This document shows positions 22,355 to 29,912 of a stretch of DNA of 31,718 nucleotides, one piece after another. The position numbers were made by a program, and so were the translations under genes. The stretch is from CAZDAM01 sp964503595 (GTDB lineage Bacteria; Muiribacteriota; UBA6191): the NCBI GenBank assembly GCA_964503595.1, contig CAZDAM010000028.1:1-31718 (forward strand), read 5' to 3'. The notes beneath the pieces were generated by a model. It saw only the letters and a program-made list of their open reading frames with translations. It was not told the origin of the DNA and searched no databases. Every line of letters begins with the position of its first letter. The stretch's first letter is position 1.

Positions 22355-23779
22355 TCACCCTCCCCCAAGGCTCTGGATGGCAAAATCAAGCCGGGGGCCC
22401 AGCAATGCGGCTCTGGCAGATTTCTGAATCCGGGGCCGGATTTCCTGAAGCGAACTCAGAAGATTACCCGCCGCTGGATGCTCCCTGCCAATAGAGGCCA
22501 GAAGAGACAAGTCCTCAGCCGTGAGGGCATTTTCCTCAAGCTGAATCGAAAGAAAGCTTCTTAAGAGCTGAATCCCTGCATCATTAGATAAAATCAGAAG
22601 GCCAAGAGCCTTTCTTCGCACAGCTGGCATTTCCTTAAGGCAGGCCATTTCCCTGAGTTTATCCAGAGCCAGCCCGGGATCCTCCATTTTCTGAAGTGAT
22701 GCGAGAATATAAGGCTCCCGGCCTTCGATCGGGCTTAAAAGGGTTGCCTTGAGCACCCGAATGAAGATGTCTTCCCGCGAATACTCGGAATCAGCCATCA
22801 CATGCAGCATGGCCAGAGGATCTTTTCTGGCATGCAGAAGACACTGGGCCAGGGCCATCCAATCCTTCTGGGGCCACTCCCGAATTTGCTCTTCCTGGAT
22901 GGGACGGACGGAATGAATCTCCTCAAGAAATTCCATCAGTCTTTTCAGCACCGTCGAAACAGGGAATTTTTTCGCCAGGATTACCAGCCTTTCCTGACCC
23001 GTCCGGTTTTCTGGAAGGCCGAGGGCCGGAAGAGCCAGAGTCGCCCAGTAGGCAATCACGGTTTCCAGTTCTTCTCCATCCCGATAGGAGGATAGACCCA
23101 GAAGACGGGTAAACAGAACATCCTCGCTGAGCTCTTCAAGCCTTGTGGAAAGCTCCCGGACTTCCTGATTGGAAGCCCAGGCCAAGGCTTTGGGGGAATA
23201 AAACCAGATACTGCCCAGAAGAAGACCCACAAATGCCGTGGATAGCAGGATCCGGATTAGACGGGACCCCAGGCGGGGAACTTCCTCCCCTGATTCGAAT
23301 TTGCGGGCCTCGGTTCTTTCCGTGAGGGCAAAGACTCCATCAGAGCCATCATCGGTCAGCTTGCGGCCGACATCATGCCAGAGAAGTTCAGCCTGTCCCT
23401 TGAGAACAACGCCAGAGTGGGACTTCAAAAGCCCCGACAGTCTCTGAACAGATGCTTTTTCCTCTTCCCCCAAAAGCTCCATGCCACAGGGAAGAATCAG
23501 GCAGAGATGATCCAGCACCAGATCGGGAGTTTTGGCAGAGGCTTCATTCAGAAAGCGCCGGGCAAACCTCAGGAATGCTTCGACTTTTTCCAGTTCTTCA
23601 AACCTGAAAAGTCCGCGACTTCCTTTCAGCCGCAGACAGTGAGCTTCCATGCGCTCGACTTCTGCACCAAAGACTTCATTCAGAATTCCTTCCAGAAGAC
23701 GCATGTCTTCCGGGTCCAAAGGTTCCTGAATTCTCTCTCCTCGAATGCAATGCAAAGCCTGATAAACCAGAAATGCCAT
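22355..23779 (-). CDS. Unknown membrane protein with possible degenerate cyclase-like N-domain and helical-repeat C-domain
   Basis: The 474-residue protein has one membrane helix at about 177-196 (LLSTAFVGLLLGSIWFY). The first 160 residues have the layout of a class III nucleotide-cyclase homology domain (a LFRFEELEKVEAFLRFARR stretch, then ILPCGMELLG, QRLSGLLKSHSGVVLKG and FALTER). The metal-binding and catalytic residues of that family are not evident, so it would be inactive or the likeness is chance. The part after the helix (about 200-474) is helical and HEAT-like. The ATG is preceded by TACAAT and six bases, so the mRNA is probably leaderless. It is divergent from the receiver-kinase gene (71 bp between starts) and leads the three-gene operon. 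The cyclase comparison is weak. Confidence 0.7.
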   Translation of the reverse strand: MAFLVYQALHCIRGERIQEPLDPEDMRLLEGILNEVFGAEVERMEAHCLRLKGSRGLFRFEELEKVEAFLRFARRFLNEASAKTPDLVLDHLCLILPCGMELLGEEEKASVQRLSGLLKSHSGVVLKGQAELLWHDVGRKLTDDGSDGVFALTERTEARKFESGEEVPRLGSRLIRILLSTAFVGLLLGSIWFYSPKALAWASNQEVRELSTRLEELSEDVLFTRLLGLSSYRDGEELETVIAYWATLALPALGLPENRTGQERLVILAKKFPVSTVLKRLMEFLEEIHSVRPIQEEQIREWPQKDWMALAQCLLHARKDPLAMLHVMADSEYSREDIFIRVLKATLLSPIEGREPYILASLQKMEDPGLALDKLREMACLKEMPAVRRKALGLLILSNDAGIQLLRSFLSIQLEENALTAEDLSLLASIGREHPAAGNLLSSLQEIRPRIQKSARAALLGPRLDFAIQSLGGG

Positions 23780-23785
23780 AACCCG

Positions 23786-23791
23786 ATTGTA
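23786..23791 (-). promoter_or_regulatory. -10 element, leaderless arrangement, for the gene starting at 23779
   Basis: On the minus strand TACAAT is followed by six bases and the ATG. No -35 and no TG extension are seen. A start at the ATG would give a leaderless mRNA. Confidence 0.4.
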
Positions 23792-23836
23792 AGGGAAAAT
23801 CGGCTCGGATGGTATCCCGCGCTACAGATTCCGGGG

Positions 23837-23842
23837 TATGAT
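23837..23842 (+). promoter_or_regulatory. -10 element, near-leaderless arrangement, for the receiver-kinase gene
   Basis: TATGAT is followed by eight bases and the ATG at 23851. There is no ribosome binding site in those eight bases. The -35 is unclear. Confidence 0.4.
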
Positions 23843-23850
23843 ACCGGCTT

Positions 23851-24960
23851 ATGGAATTTATAGATGTCCTGTTTGTAGATGACAACGAACTCAACCGCTT
23901 TCTTTTTCAGAAGAACCTGGAGAGACATTTCCGGGTGCGCTCCCTGGAATCTGCCAAGGAACTCTACGCCTGCCTCAAGTCCTTCCGGCCCAAGGTTCTT
24001 GTCCTTGACTGGATGATGCCGGAAGTCTCCGGCCTTGAAATTCTGAGCACACTAAGAGCCCTGCCCCAGTACCGCGATCTGATCATCATCATCCTGACCG
24101 CCAAGAACTCCCAGGATGATATTGTCACCTGTCTGAATCATGGGGCCAATGACTATATTGTCAAACCACCCCACTATCCTGAGCTCATCGCCCGGATTCA
24201 GACTCACATGCGCCAGAAGGAAGCCGAGCGCAGTATCCGCCTCGAAAACCAGCTGGAATCCTACCGGTTTCTGGTTTCCGGACTTCGGCATGAATACAAC
24301 AATATCTTTGGTGCCCTGCGCCTGTTTCTTCAGATGGTGGATCAGAGCGGTATTGACTATTTTCAGTCCAAAAAAGACGATGTCTTCGACTTTATCCAGC
24401 GTGGCCTTGATCTGATGAATGCTTTTCGCGAACTCTTTGTTGCCGATCTTGGAGACGAAGAGGAAATCGAACTCAATACCCTCATCAGAGATTGTGCCAA
24501 TCGCTGCCAGCACACGGTTTTACGGAGCAACGAAATCAGGTCTGTCATCCATCTTGATTCGACCGCCCCGACCTGCTTTATCCTTGGTCACGCCGAAAAG
24601 CTCAGAAGAGCCTTTGGCAATCTGATCAACAATGCCCTGCACGCTGTCCAGCAACGTACCGACGGGAAAATCACCCTGAGCATCTCGATTCAGGAAGATC
24701 AGATGCGTTGCATCTGTATTGAAGATAACGGTATTGGAATTGAACCCGACAATCTAAGAAAACTGGGGGATATCTTCTTCACCACCAAGGGTTCCTTTGG
24801 CGGCCAGATCTTTGATCAGAAGACTTCGGGAACGGGGCTGGGAATTCCGATTGCCAACCAGATTTTCCGCCTGCATGGAGCATCCATGGAATTTCAGAGT
24901 GTTCTTAGAGAAGGAACCCGCGTCTGTATCCGCTTCCCTCCCCCGGAAACCCGGAATTAA
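23851..24960 (+). CDS. Receiver plus histidine kinase hybrid (REC-HisKA-HATPase)
   Basis: The 369-residue soluble protein begins with a receiver domain (acidic D10-D11, phospho-acceptor D53 in VLDWMMP, T83, K105). A short linker follows, then a phospho-acceptor helix with H147 in RHEYNN and an ATPase domain with NLINNAL (N box), DNGIGI (G1) and GTGLGIP (G2). The receiver is at the N-terminus and no membrane helix or sensor is present, so its input is likely phosphate from another kinase, making it an intermediate in a phosphorelay. The HEYNN box resembles NtrB-type kinases. No response-regulator partner lies in the window. The promoter lies just upstream of the ATG. Its stop codon overlaps that of the convergent phosphatase gene. 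Confidence 0.93.
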   Translation: MEFIDVLFVDDNELNRFLFQKNLERHFRVRSLESAKELYACLKSFRPKVLVLDWMMPEVSGLEILSTLRALPQYRDLIIIILTAKNSQDDIVTCLNHGANDYIVKPPHYPELIARIQTHMRQKEAERSIRLENQLESYRFLVSGLRHEYNNIFGALRLFLQMVDQSGIDYFQSKKDDVFDFIQRGLDLMNAFRELFVADLGDEEEIELNTLIRDCANRCQHTVLRSNEIRSVIHLDSTAPTCFILGHAEKLRRAFGNLINNALHAVQQRTDGKITLSISIQEDQMRCICIEDNGIGIEPDNLRKLGDIFFTTKGSFGGQIFDQKTSGTGLGIPIANQIFRLHGASMEFQSVLREGTRVCIRFPPPETRN

Positions 24961-25703
24961 ATCTGATCGAGAATGTCCCCGAACTTCAGGGGGCCATTTC
25001 CGGGCGCAAAGAAAAGCAGATCCTGAAGCCTGTTGTGAAGACTTTCCAGATCCGGCTGCAGCACACCATCATGAATGGTGTGCATCTGAATCCCGGCATC
25101 TTTGAGCATGGGTAGGAGAGCGGCGACATCCCAGATTTTAGCTGAATCAATCAATACCCCGCTGGAAAGACCGCGCACGAGAAGGGTCAGGTGAAAGGCA
25201 ATCGAACCAAGCCCCCTGACCTTGAAGCCCTGAGGAGCAAGGATTCTTTTCTGGAAATCCGCCGGAACCAGTATCAGCCCGGTTTCCCGCGCCCGAATCG
25301 GAGTCGGGGCCTGAATCACCAGCCCATTTTCAACACTGAACTCAAGAAAGCCATGAATGGCCGGAAGCTCCACGCGGGAATAAAGACACTCCTCACCCTG
25401 AAAAACCGCAAGACATACTGCATAGGTGGGCAATCCGGCAAAATAGCTTTCCGTGCCATCAATCGGGTCCACATAAATCCAGAGATCTTCTTCTCCGGCA
25501 AAAAGCCCGGACTCTTCACTACAGATTCCAGCTCCCGGCAGGAGAGTCTTCAGACCCTCGAGAAGATGGTGTTCAACAACTTCATCTGCAGTGGTACAGA
25601 GGCTTCCATCAGACTTGCGATAACTCAGGGCACCCGCAAAGGAATCCCGGCAAAGCCGGGCTGCTTCCAGCATGAGTTCTCCAAGAGCCTGAACAGGAAT
25701 CAT
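24957..25703 (-). CDS. Inositol monophosphatase-family phosphatase (SuhB/CysQ-like)
   Basis: The 248 residues carry the Li-sensitive phosphatase metal sites: E64 in CSEESG, DPIDGT at 79-84, and WDVAA at 191-195. The family hydrolyses inositol-1-phosphate, related sugar phosphates or 3'-phosphoadenosine phosphate. Sequence alone does not decide the substrate. The start ATG lies nine bases after the stop of the propeller gene, with a weak binding site. It is the last gene of a three-gene minus-strand unit. Its TAA stop and that of the convergent kinase gene share the palindrome TTAA, so both ORFs end in the same four bases. Confidence 0.88.
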   Translation of the reverse strand: MIPVQALGELMLEAARLCRDSFAGALSYRKSDGSLCTTADEVVEHHLLEGLKTLLPGAGICSEESGLFAGEEDLWIYVDPIDGTESYFAGLPTYAVCLAVFQGEECLYSRVELPAIHGFLEFSVENGLVIQAPTPIRARETGLILVPADFQKRILAPQGFKVRGLGSIAFHLTLLVRGLSSGVLIDSAKIWDVAALLPMLKDAGIQMHTIHDGVLQPDLESLHNRLQDLLFFAPGNGPLKFGDILDQI

Positions 25704-25711
25704 GAAATGCT

Positions 25712-26347
25712 TCAGGCCTCAGCCTTCAAACGGGTGATATGGATTTCCTTATCGGCCGGATTGGTGACGACCAGCATATCTTCGGCCCAGGCCATGCCCC
25801 CAACGGCAAAGCTGACCTGCTCTTCAGCCAGCAACACCCCGGTTTCCGGATTCAGAAGGGCGATTATGGACTTGTCTTCCCCTTCGAGCACAACAGCAAG
25901 CTTTCCATGATCAAAGGCCATTGCCGTAACCGGAGCTCCTAACGACAGCTCTCCCAGAACCTCACCTGTAGCCGGACTGAATTTCAAAAGTCCAGGAAGA
26001 CTGCGGGTCCCTCCAACAAAGGAACTTCCATCCCAGACAATGCCGCTATCGAGTTCAGGAGGGCAAGGCAATGTACGCAGAATCTTGCCATTCATGACAT
26101 TGATCTGGATCAAATCCGTCGCTTCAGAAGCCTGTAAGTCAAAATTCAGAACCAGCAGGGCGTCATTGGTAAAAGCCAGGGCCCGCGGAACACCACCTGG
26201 CTGAAATTTGATTTCTCTTAATACCTTCTGCTCCGCCAGAGAAATTCGTTTCAGACTGCGCTCTTTGCAGTCACTGACCCAGAACTCCTGGCCGTCAAAG
26301 GCCAGGCCATCCAGGCTGGTTGTTTCAACATTCATCATTTTCTGCAT
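25712..26347 (-). CDS. Small beta-propeller-like protein (211 residues)
   Basis: The protein contains four or five blade-like repeats of short beta strands (SLDGLAFDGQEFWVSDC, GGVPRALAFTNDALLVLNF, VTAMAFDHGKLAVVLEG, VGGMAWAEDMLVVTN), typical of glutaminyl-cyclase or SMP-30-type propellers. It is too short for a full six-bladed ring. It has no signal peptide, so it should be cytoplasmic. A site AGGA lies eight bases before the ATG. It is 13 bases after the end of the DUF481 gene and 8 before the phosphatase start, so the three are co-transcribed. No ligand or catalytic residues are evident and the role is unknown. Confidence 0.7.
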   Translation of the reverse strand: MQKMMNVETTSLDGLAFDGQEFWVSDCKERSLKRISLAEQKVLREIKFQPGGVPRALAFTNDALLVLNFDLQASEATDLIQINVMNGKILRTLPCPPELDSGIVWDGSSFVGGTRSLPGLLKFSPATGEVLGELSLGAPVTAMAFDHGKLAVVLEGEDKSIIALLNPETGVLLAEEQVSFAVGGMAWAEDMLVVTNPADKEIHITRLKAEA

Positions 26348-26360
26348 GGAATCCGTCCTA

Positions 26361-27548
26361 TCAGAACTTGTAGCTTACGCTTGAGGCAAAGCGGGTGTCC
26401 AGGTTCTCCTGCCCCGGCTTCACATCTTCGCTATAGCGACCGAACAAAGAGAGCTTCCAGTCTACCGCATGAGAAATCGGAATGAAGAGAGAAATCGTAC
26501 CATCTGCCAAAAGACTGTTACTGAAATCTTCCAGACTGGGATAGAAGTTGAAATCAGATTCCAGTCCCAGGCTTTGCGCCAGAGGCTTCTTGTATTCCAC
26601 TGAAAAAACACTGGAAAGCTCTGTGATTTGCTTTGGAGTACGGTTTTCGCGGGTTCCAGTCAAGCCGATTGAGAACCGGAAGAGATCTTTTGGGCTTCTC
26701 TTGTGAACCCAGCCAATACCGTAACCAAGGACCTGACTGTTGGGAACATCATCAAACTCGGAAAAACCCAGGCGCATCAGATAGAAATTGTAGCGATTGT
26801 CCACCTGATTAAAATCCCATTTGGCCCGGAAGAATCCACTGTCATCTGCGGTTCCGTTTTCAGGTTTGTCATAGGAGCCAATCCCATCAAGGCTCAAACG
26901 ACTATTTCCGGTATTCATCTCCGCCTTCATTGCAAGATCCGCTTCTCTAAGGCTTTTGTTTCCATCCCAGGACTGAAAGGACAGATCCACCCGTCCGTCC
27001 CAGGAAGCCAGAAACCTGTCCCGCATTGCTCTCATTCTCTGAACAGCGACCACTGGCATGGAATGGGTTTCGGAAACAGTTTCCTCAGCAACTTCCTCTA
27101 CGGTATCTTCTTCCTCATTCGCCAGAAGACGGGCCTCATAAACCGGTCCGAACTCCCGACTGGCTGCCAGCTTTTCAGGGTCCAGATCAAACAGGGCCAG
27201 ATATGTCGGGTTCATTTCAAGGCTTTGGATTTCCTCGCGGGCAAAGGCCCCGATCTGGGGAGATAACCAGCCTTGATTGCCCTCTACACTCTTAAGCGCA
27301 AAGCGCCGTCCATCCTTCAGACGCAGAACGTGGTATTCATAGAGAAAAATCCGGGTTACTTTTTCAAGCGGGAAGGTCATGGAGACATTATGAAAATTTG
27401 CGCTCAGACTGGCCCCATCCATTTTAAGCTCATCCACCATCAGACTGGAATGGTCATCAAGAGTCAGGCGAGCCTGAGCTGCCTGCGCTACAAATACCGT
27501 TCCAACGGCAAGCAAAAGTGTCAGGAAAATGGTTTTAGGGGAAAGCAT
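26361..27548 (-). CDS. DUF481-type outer-membrane beta-barrel protein
   Basis: The 395-residue protein begins with a signal peptide (SPKTIFLTLLLAVGTVFVA, cleavage near AQA). An N-terminal soluble part follows. From about residue 200 there are alternating strands (RVDLSFQSWDGN, SRLSLDGIGSYDKP, FYLMRLGFSEFDD, WKLSLFGRYSE) ending in an aromatic C-terminal residue (SSVSYKF), as in outer-membrane barrels inserted by BamA. DUF481/YdiY proteins have this form, but the function is unknown. AAGGA precedes the ATG at 27548. The longer open frame to 27680 overlaps the divergent ygfZ gene and is not used. It implies a Gram-negative envelope and heads the propeller-phosphatase unit. Confidence 0.8.
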   Translation of the reverse strand: MLSPKTIFLTLLLAVGTVFVAQAAQARLTLDDHSSLMVDELKMDGASLSANFHNVSMTFPLEKVTRIFLYEYHVLRLKDGRRFALKSVEGNQGWLSPQIGAFAREEIQSLEMNPTYLALFDLDPEKLAASREFGPVYEARLLANEEEDTVEEVAEETVSETHSMPVVAVQRMRAMRDRFLASWDGRVDLSFQSWDGNKSLREADLAMKAEMNTGNSRLSLDGIGSYDKPENGTADDSGFFRAKWDFNQVDNRYNFYLMRLGFSEFDDVPNSQVLGYGIGWVHKRSPKDLFRFSIGLTGTRENRTPKQITELSSVFSVEYKKPLAQSLGLESDFNFYPSLEDFSNSLLADGTISLFIPISHAVDWKLSLFGRYSEDVKPGQENLDTRFASSVSYKF

Positions 27549-27649
27549 GATATCCTTTTCCGGTTCAGTCCAACGAAAGCGCCACAATACTGACAAAATA
27601 TGCCCAATTTCAATCATTTTTGACAAATTTATCGTCTTAGGAGTGATTT

Positions 27650-28645
27650 GTGACCAAAATTGCTGAAGCCTTACCCTCAAGCGAGTTGATCGATACGGAA
27701 TTTCATGGCATTGCCATCTCTTCCCACGCCCAATGGTGCAACCCGGATACAGCTCTGAACATCCCCTGTCCCCTGCTTGCAGATGGCTCCATTCTCAGGA
27801 TCCTGGAAATCAGGGGATCGGATCGGATGAGCTGGCTTCAGGGTCAGCTGACCCAGGATCTCAGAAGCATCCCTACCAACAAGGGTCTTCTAGGAGCCAG
27901 CTCCACTTCCAAGGGCCGGATCAATGCCCTGGTCGAAATCCACCCCCGCGAAGACCGCATTCTTCTGGTCTCTTGGGCTCAGGACGAAGAAGCCCTGCGC
28001 CAGAATCTGGATATGTACCTGATTACCGAAGACGTACAGCTTGAAGTCGCAGCCGAACAGCCCGCAGTCCTCTTTTTGGGAGAATCCGGAACCGAACTGG
28101 CTCTCAAAGCCCTGAAGCTTGCCGCATTCGAACCCGAGTCCGGCGGTTTTCTCCTTCTGGCCTCCAACTGGATTCAAAAAGGCAGTCTGATTCTTATCCC
28201 CAAAGCCGATGCAACCCTGAATCTGGAAGAAGAGGATTTTCATATTCTGGGAGCTTCAGAAATCGATACTCACCGCATCCAGCACGGCTTTCCCCTCAGT
28301 CAGTCCGACTACGCTGATCAGAAGGAACTGGTCCCCGAACTTGGCCTGCCTGAACTCATCAGCTATTCCAAAGGCTGCTATCTCGGTCAGGAAGTCTTTG
28401 CCCGCATCAAAACCTATGGGCGCACCAATAAAGTCCTGGCCCCTTTGAGTTTTCCCGGCGCCACGGCCAAAACCCTTCTCGGTCAGGAAATCTCAGTGGA
28501 TGGAAAAAGCCGCGGTGCGGTGACCAGTGCCGTGGATACCCCCAAAGGAGCCCTGGCTCTTGGTTACATTCCAACCACCAAAACAGAACCCGGTACTGGC
28601 CTTGTCTGTGGTGAAGCTGAAGGGGTGATTCTTGAGAAAAACTAA
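27650..28645 (+). CDS. ygfZ: YgfZ-like folate-binding protein (iron-sulfur enzyme maintenance)
   Basis: The 331-residue protein belongs to the GcvT-like folate-binding fold. Its signature KGCYLGQEV (near 241) is the hallmark of YgfZ/IBA57, with the conserved Cys involved in folate-dependent support of Fe-S enzymes such as MiaB. A GcvT-like N-terminal part (MSWLQGQLTQDLR) is present, and the end has the small C-terminal barrel (LALGYIP). The start is GTG at 27650, with AGGAG six bases upstream. It is alone and divergent from the DUF481 gene. Possible -35/-10 elements near 27590-27617 are weak. Its transcript should end at the hairpin at 28810-28851. Confidence 0.9.
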   Translation: MTKIAEALPSSELIDTEFHGIAISSHAQWCNPDTALNIPCPLLADGSILRILEIRGSDRMSWLQGQLTQDLRSIPTNKGLLGASSTSKGRINALVEIHPREDRILLVSWAQDEEALRQNLDMYLITEDVQLEVAAEQPAVLFLGESGTELALKALKLAAFEPESGGFLLLASNWIQKGSLILIPKADATLNLEEEDFHILGASEIDTHRIQHGFPLSQSDYADQKELVPELGLPELISYSKGCYLGQEVFARIKTYGRTNKVLAPLSFPGATAKTLLGQEISVDGKSRGAVTSAVDTPKGALALGYIPTTKTEPGTGLVCGEAEGVILEKN

Positions 28646-28668
28646 ACTTTCTCTGATACCGTACCCAA

Positions 28669-28806
28669 GGGAAAAAAATTCCCGGAAACCCTAATGAGAC
28701 ATGATCTGATTTCAACTTGGTTCAGAATCCATTGTAGCGAGTTCCCTCAACTCATTGGATTCTGGCTCAAGAGAATCACTCCTGTGATTGAGAGGAACAA
28801 GACATA
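28669..28806 (+). ncRNA. Chain of hairpins after ygfZ, candidate structured RNA or 3' UTR
   Basis: Three hairpins precede the terminator. GGGAA/TTCCC spans 28669-28683. A stem CAGAATCCA/TGGATTCTG (28723-28731, 28756-28764) has an inner GAGTT/AACTC hairpin. AATCAC-TCCT-GTGATT lies at 28774-28789. The stretch has no open frame worth calling. It could be an sRNA processed from the ygfZ transcript or a separate one, but I find no strong promoter. Confidence 0.35.
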
Positions 28807-28809
28807 AAC

Positions 28810-28851
28810 AAAAACCCCGCACTCACCAGAAGGTGAATGCGGGGGGTTTTT
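28810..28851. terminator. Strong bidirectional Rho-independent terminator
   Basis: CCCCGCA and TGCGGGG pair, then one mismatch, then TCACC and GGTGA around an AGAA loop. There are five A's on the left and five T's on the right. It serves ygfZ (plus) and mdh (minus), which converge here. Confidence 0.9.
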
Positions 28852-28871
28852 AGAATCTGTCGTTAGAAGAA

Positions 28872-29855
28872 TCAGCTCTGGAACAGGTGTTCCACGCCAG
28901 CTCTTTCCTCACGCAGTTCTTTTTCGGTTTCCTGCATGCGGGCTTTGGACATCTCATTGATTTCAAGGCCAGAAACAATGGTGTATTCCCCATTTTTACA
29001 GGTACATGGATATCCGTAGATGATTCCGGGCTCAACGCCGTAGGAACCGTCAGCGGGAACTCCCATGGAAACCCATTCCCCTTCTTTTGTTCCAAGCGCC
29101 CAGGAGCGCATGTGATCAATGGCAGCAGAGGCCGCAGAAGCGGCGGAGGAAGCACCACGGGCGGCAATGATGGCTGCACCACGTTTTTGCACGGCAGGAA
29201 TGAAGGTGTCGGTATACCAGGCGGCATCAACACGACTTAAGGCTGGCTCGCCATTCACCCTGGCATGATGCAGATCCGGAAACTGGGTAGAACTGTGATT
29301 TCCCCAGATGGCCACTTTTTCAATGGCAGTGGTGAGAACACCAGTCTTCTCAGCCAACTGGCTCATGGCACGATTGTGATCCAGGCGCATCATGGCTGTG
29401 AAGCATTTTGGATCCAGATCCGGGGCATTCTTTTGGGCAATCAAAGCATTGGTGTTGGCAGGATTTCCCACAACCAGAACTTTCACGTTTCGCTTGGCAT
29501 GATCGTTCAAAGCCTTGCCCTGAGGTGAAAAAATAGCTCCGTTGGCTTCCAGCAGGTCTTTTCTTTCCATACCGGCACCACGAGGACGGGCACCCACCAG
29601 AAGAGCGTACTCGACATCCTTGAAGGCAACATTGGCATCATCGGTTGCAACAACACCATGAAGCAGTGGGAAAGCACAGTCATTCAGCTCCATGATGACG
29701 CCGTTTAAGGCATTCAGAGCCTGGGGAATTTCCAGAAGATGCAGGATGACCGGCTGGTCCTTGCCCAGCATGTCTCCTGAAGCGATCCGAAACAACAATG
29801 CATACCCGATTTGACCGGCTGCGCCTGTTACTGCAACACGTACTGGAGCTTTCAT
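28872..29855 (-). CDS. mdh: Malate dehydrogenase (NAD-dependent, cytosolic type)
   Basis: The 327-residue enzyme interconverts malate and oxaloacetate in the TCA cycle. It has the NAD-binding glycine motif GAAGQIG (11-17), a substrate-loop Arg stretch (GARPRGAGMERKDLL), LVVGNPANTN, RLDHNRA and the catalytic His in IWGNHSS (near 185). GAAGQIGYALLFRIASGDM is typical of the two-domain MDH family with eukaryotic-like N-terminus. The ATG at 29855 has AAGGGAA about eight bases upstream. The open frame starts 11 codons earlier at an ATG without a site. It lies 57 bp after the add stop on the same strand and may share its transcript. It is followed by the strong terminator. Confidence 0.96.
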   Translation of the reverse strand: MKAPVRVAVTGAAGQIGYALLFRIASGDMLGKDQPVILHLLEIPQALNALNGVIMELNDCAFPLLHGVVATDDANVAFKDVEYALLVGARPRGAGMERKDLLEANGAIFSPQGKALNDHAKRNVKVLVVGNPANTNALIAQKNAPDLDPKCFTAMMRLDHNRAMSQLAEKTGVLTTAIEKVAIWGNHSSTQFPDLHHARVNGEPALSRVDAAWYTDTFIPAVQKRGAAIIAARGASSAASAASAAIDHMRSWALGTKEGEWVSMGVPADGSYGVEPGIIYGYPCTCKNGEYTIVSGLEINEMSKARMQETEKELREERAGVEHLFQS

Positions 29856-29912
29856 AACGACTTCCCTTCTAAAAAGTTCAAAATCCACAGAAACGGCATG
29901 AGTCTACACCCT

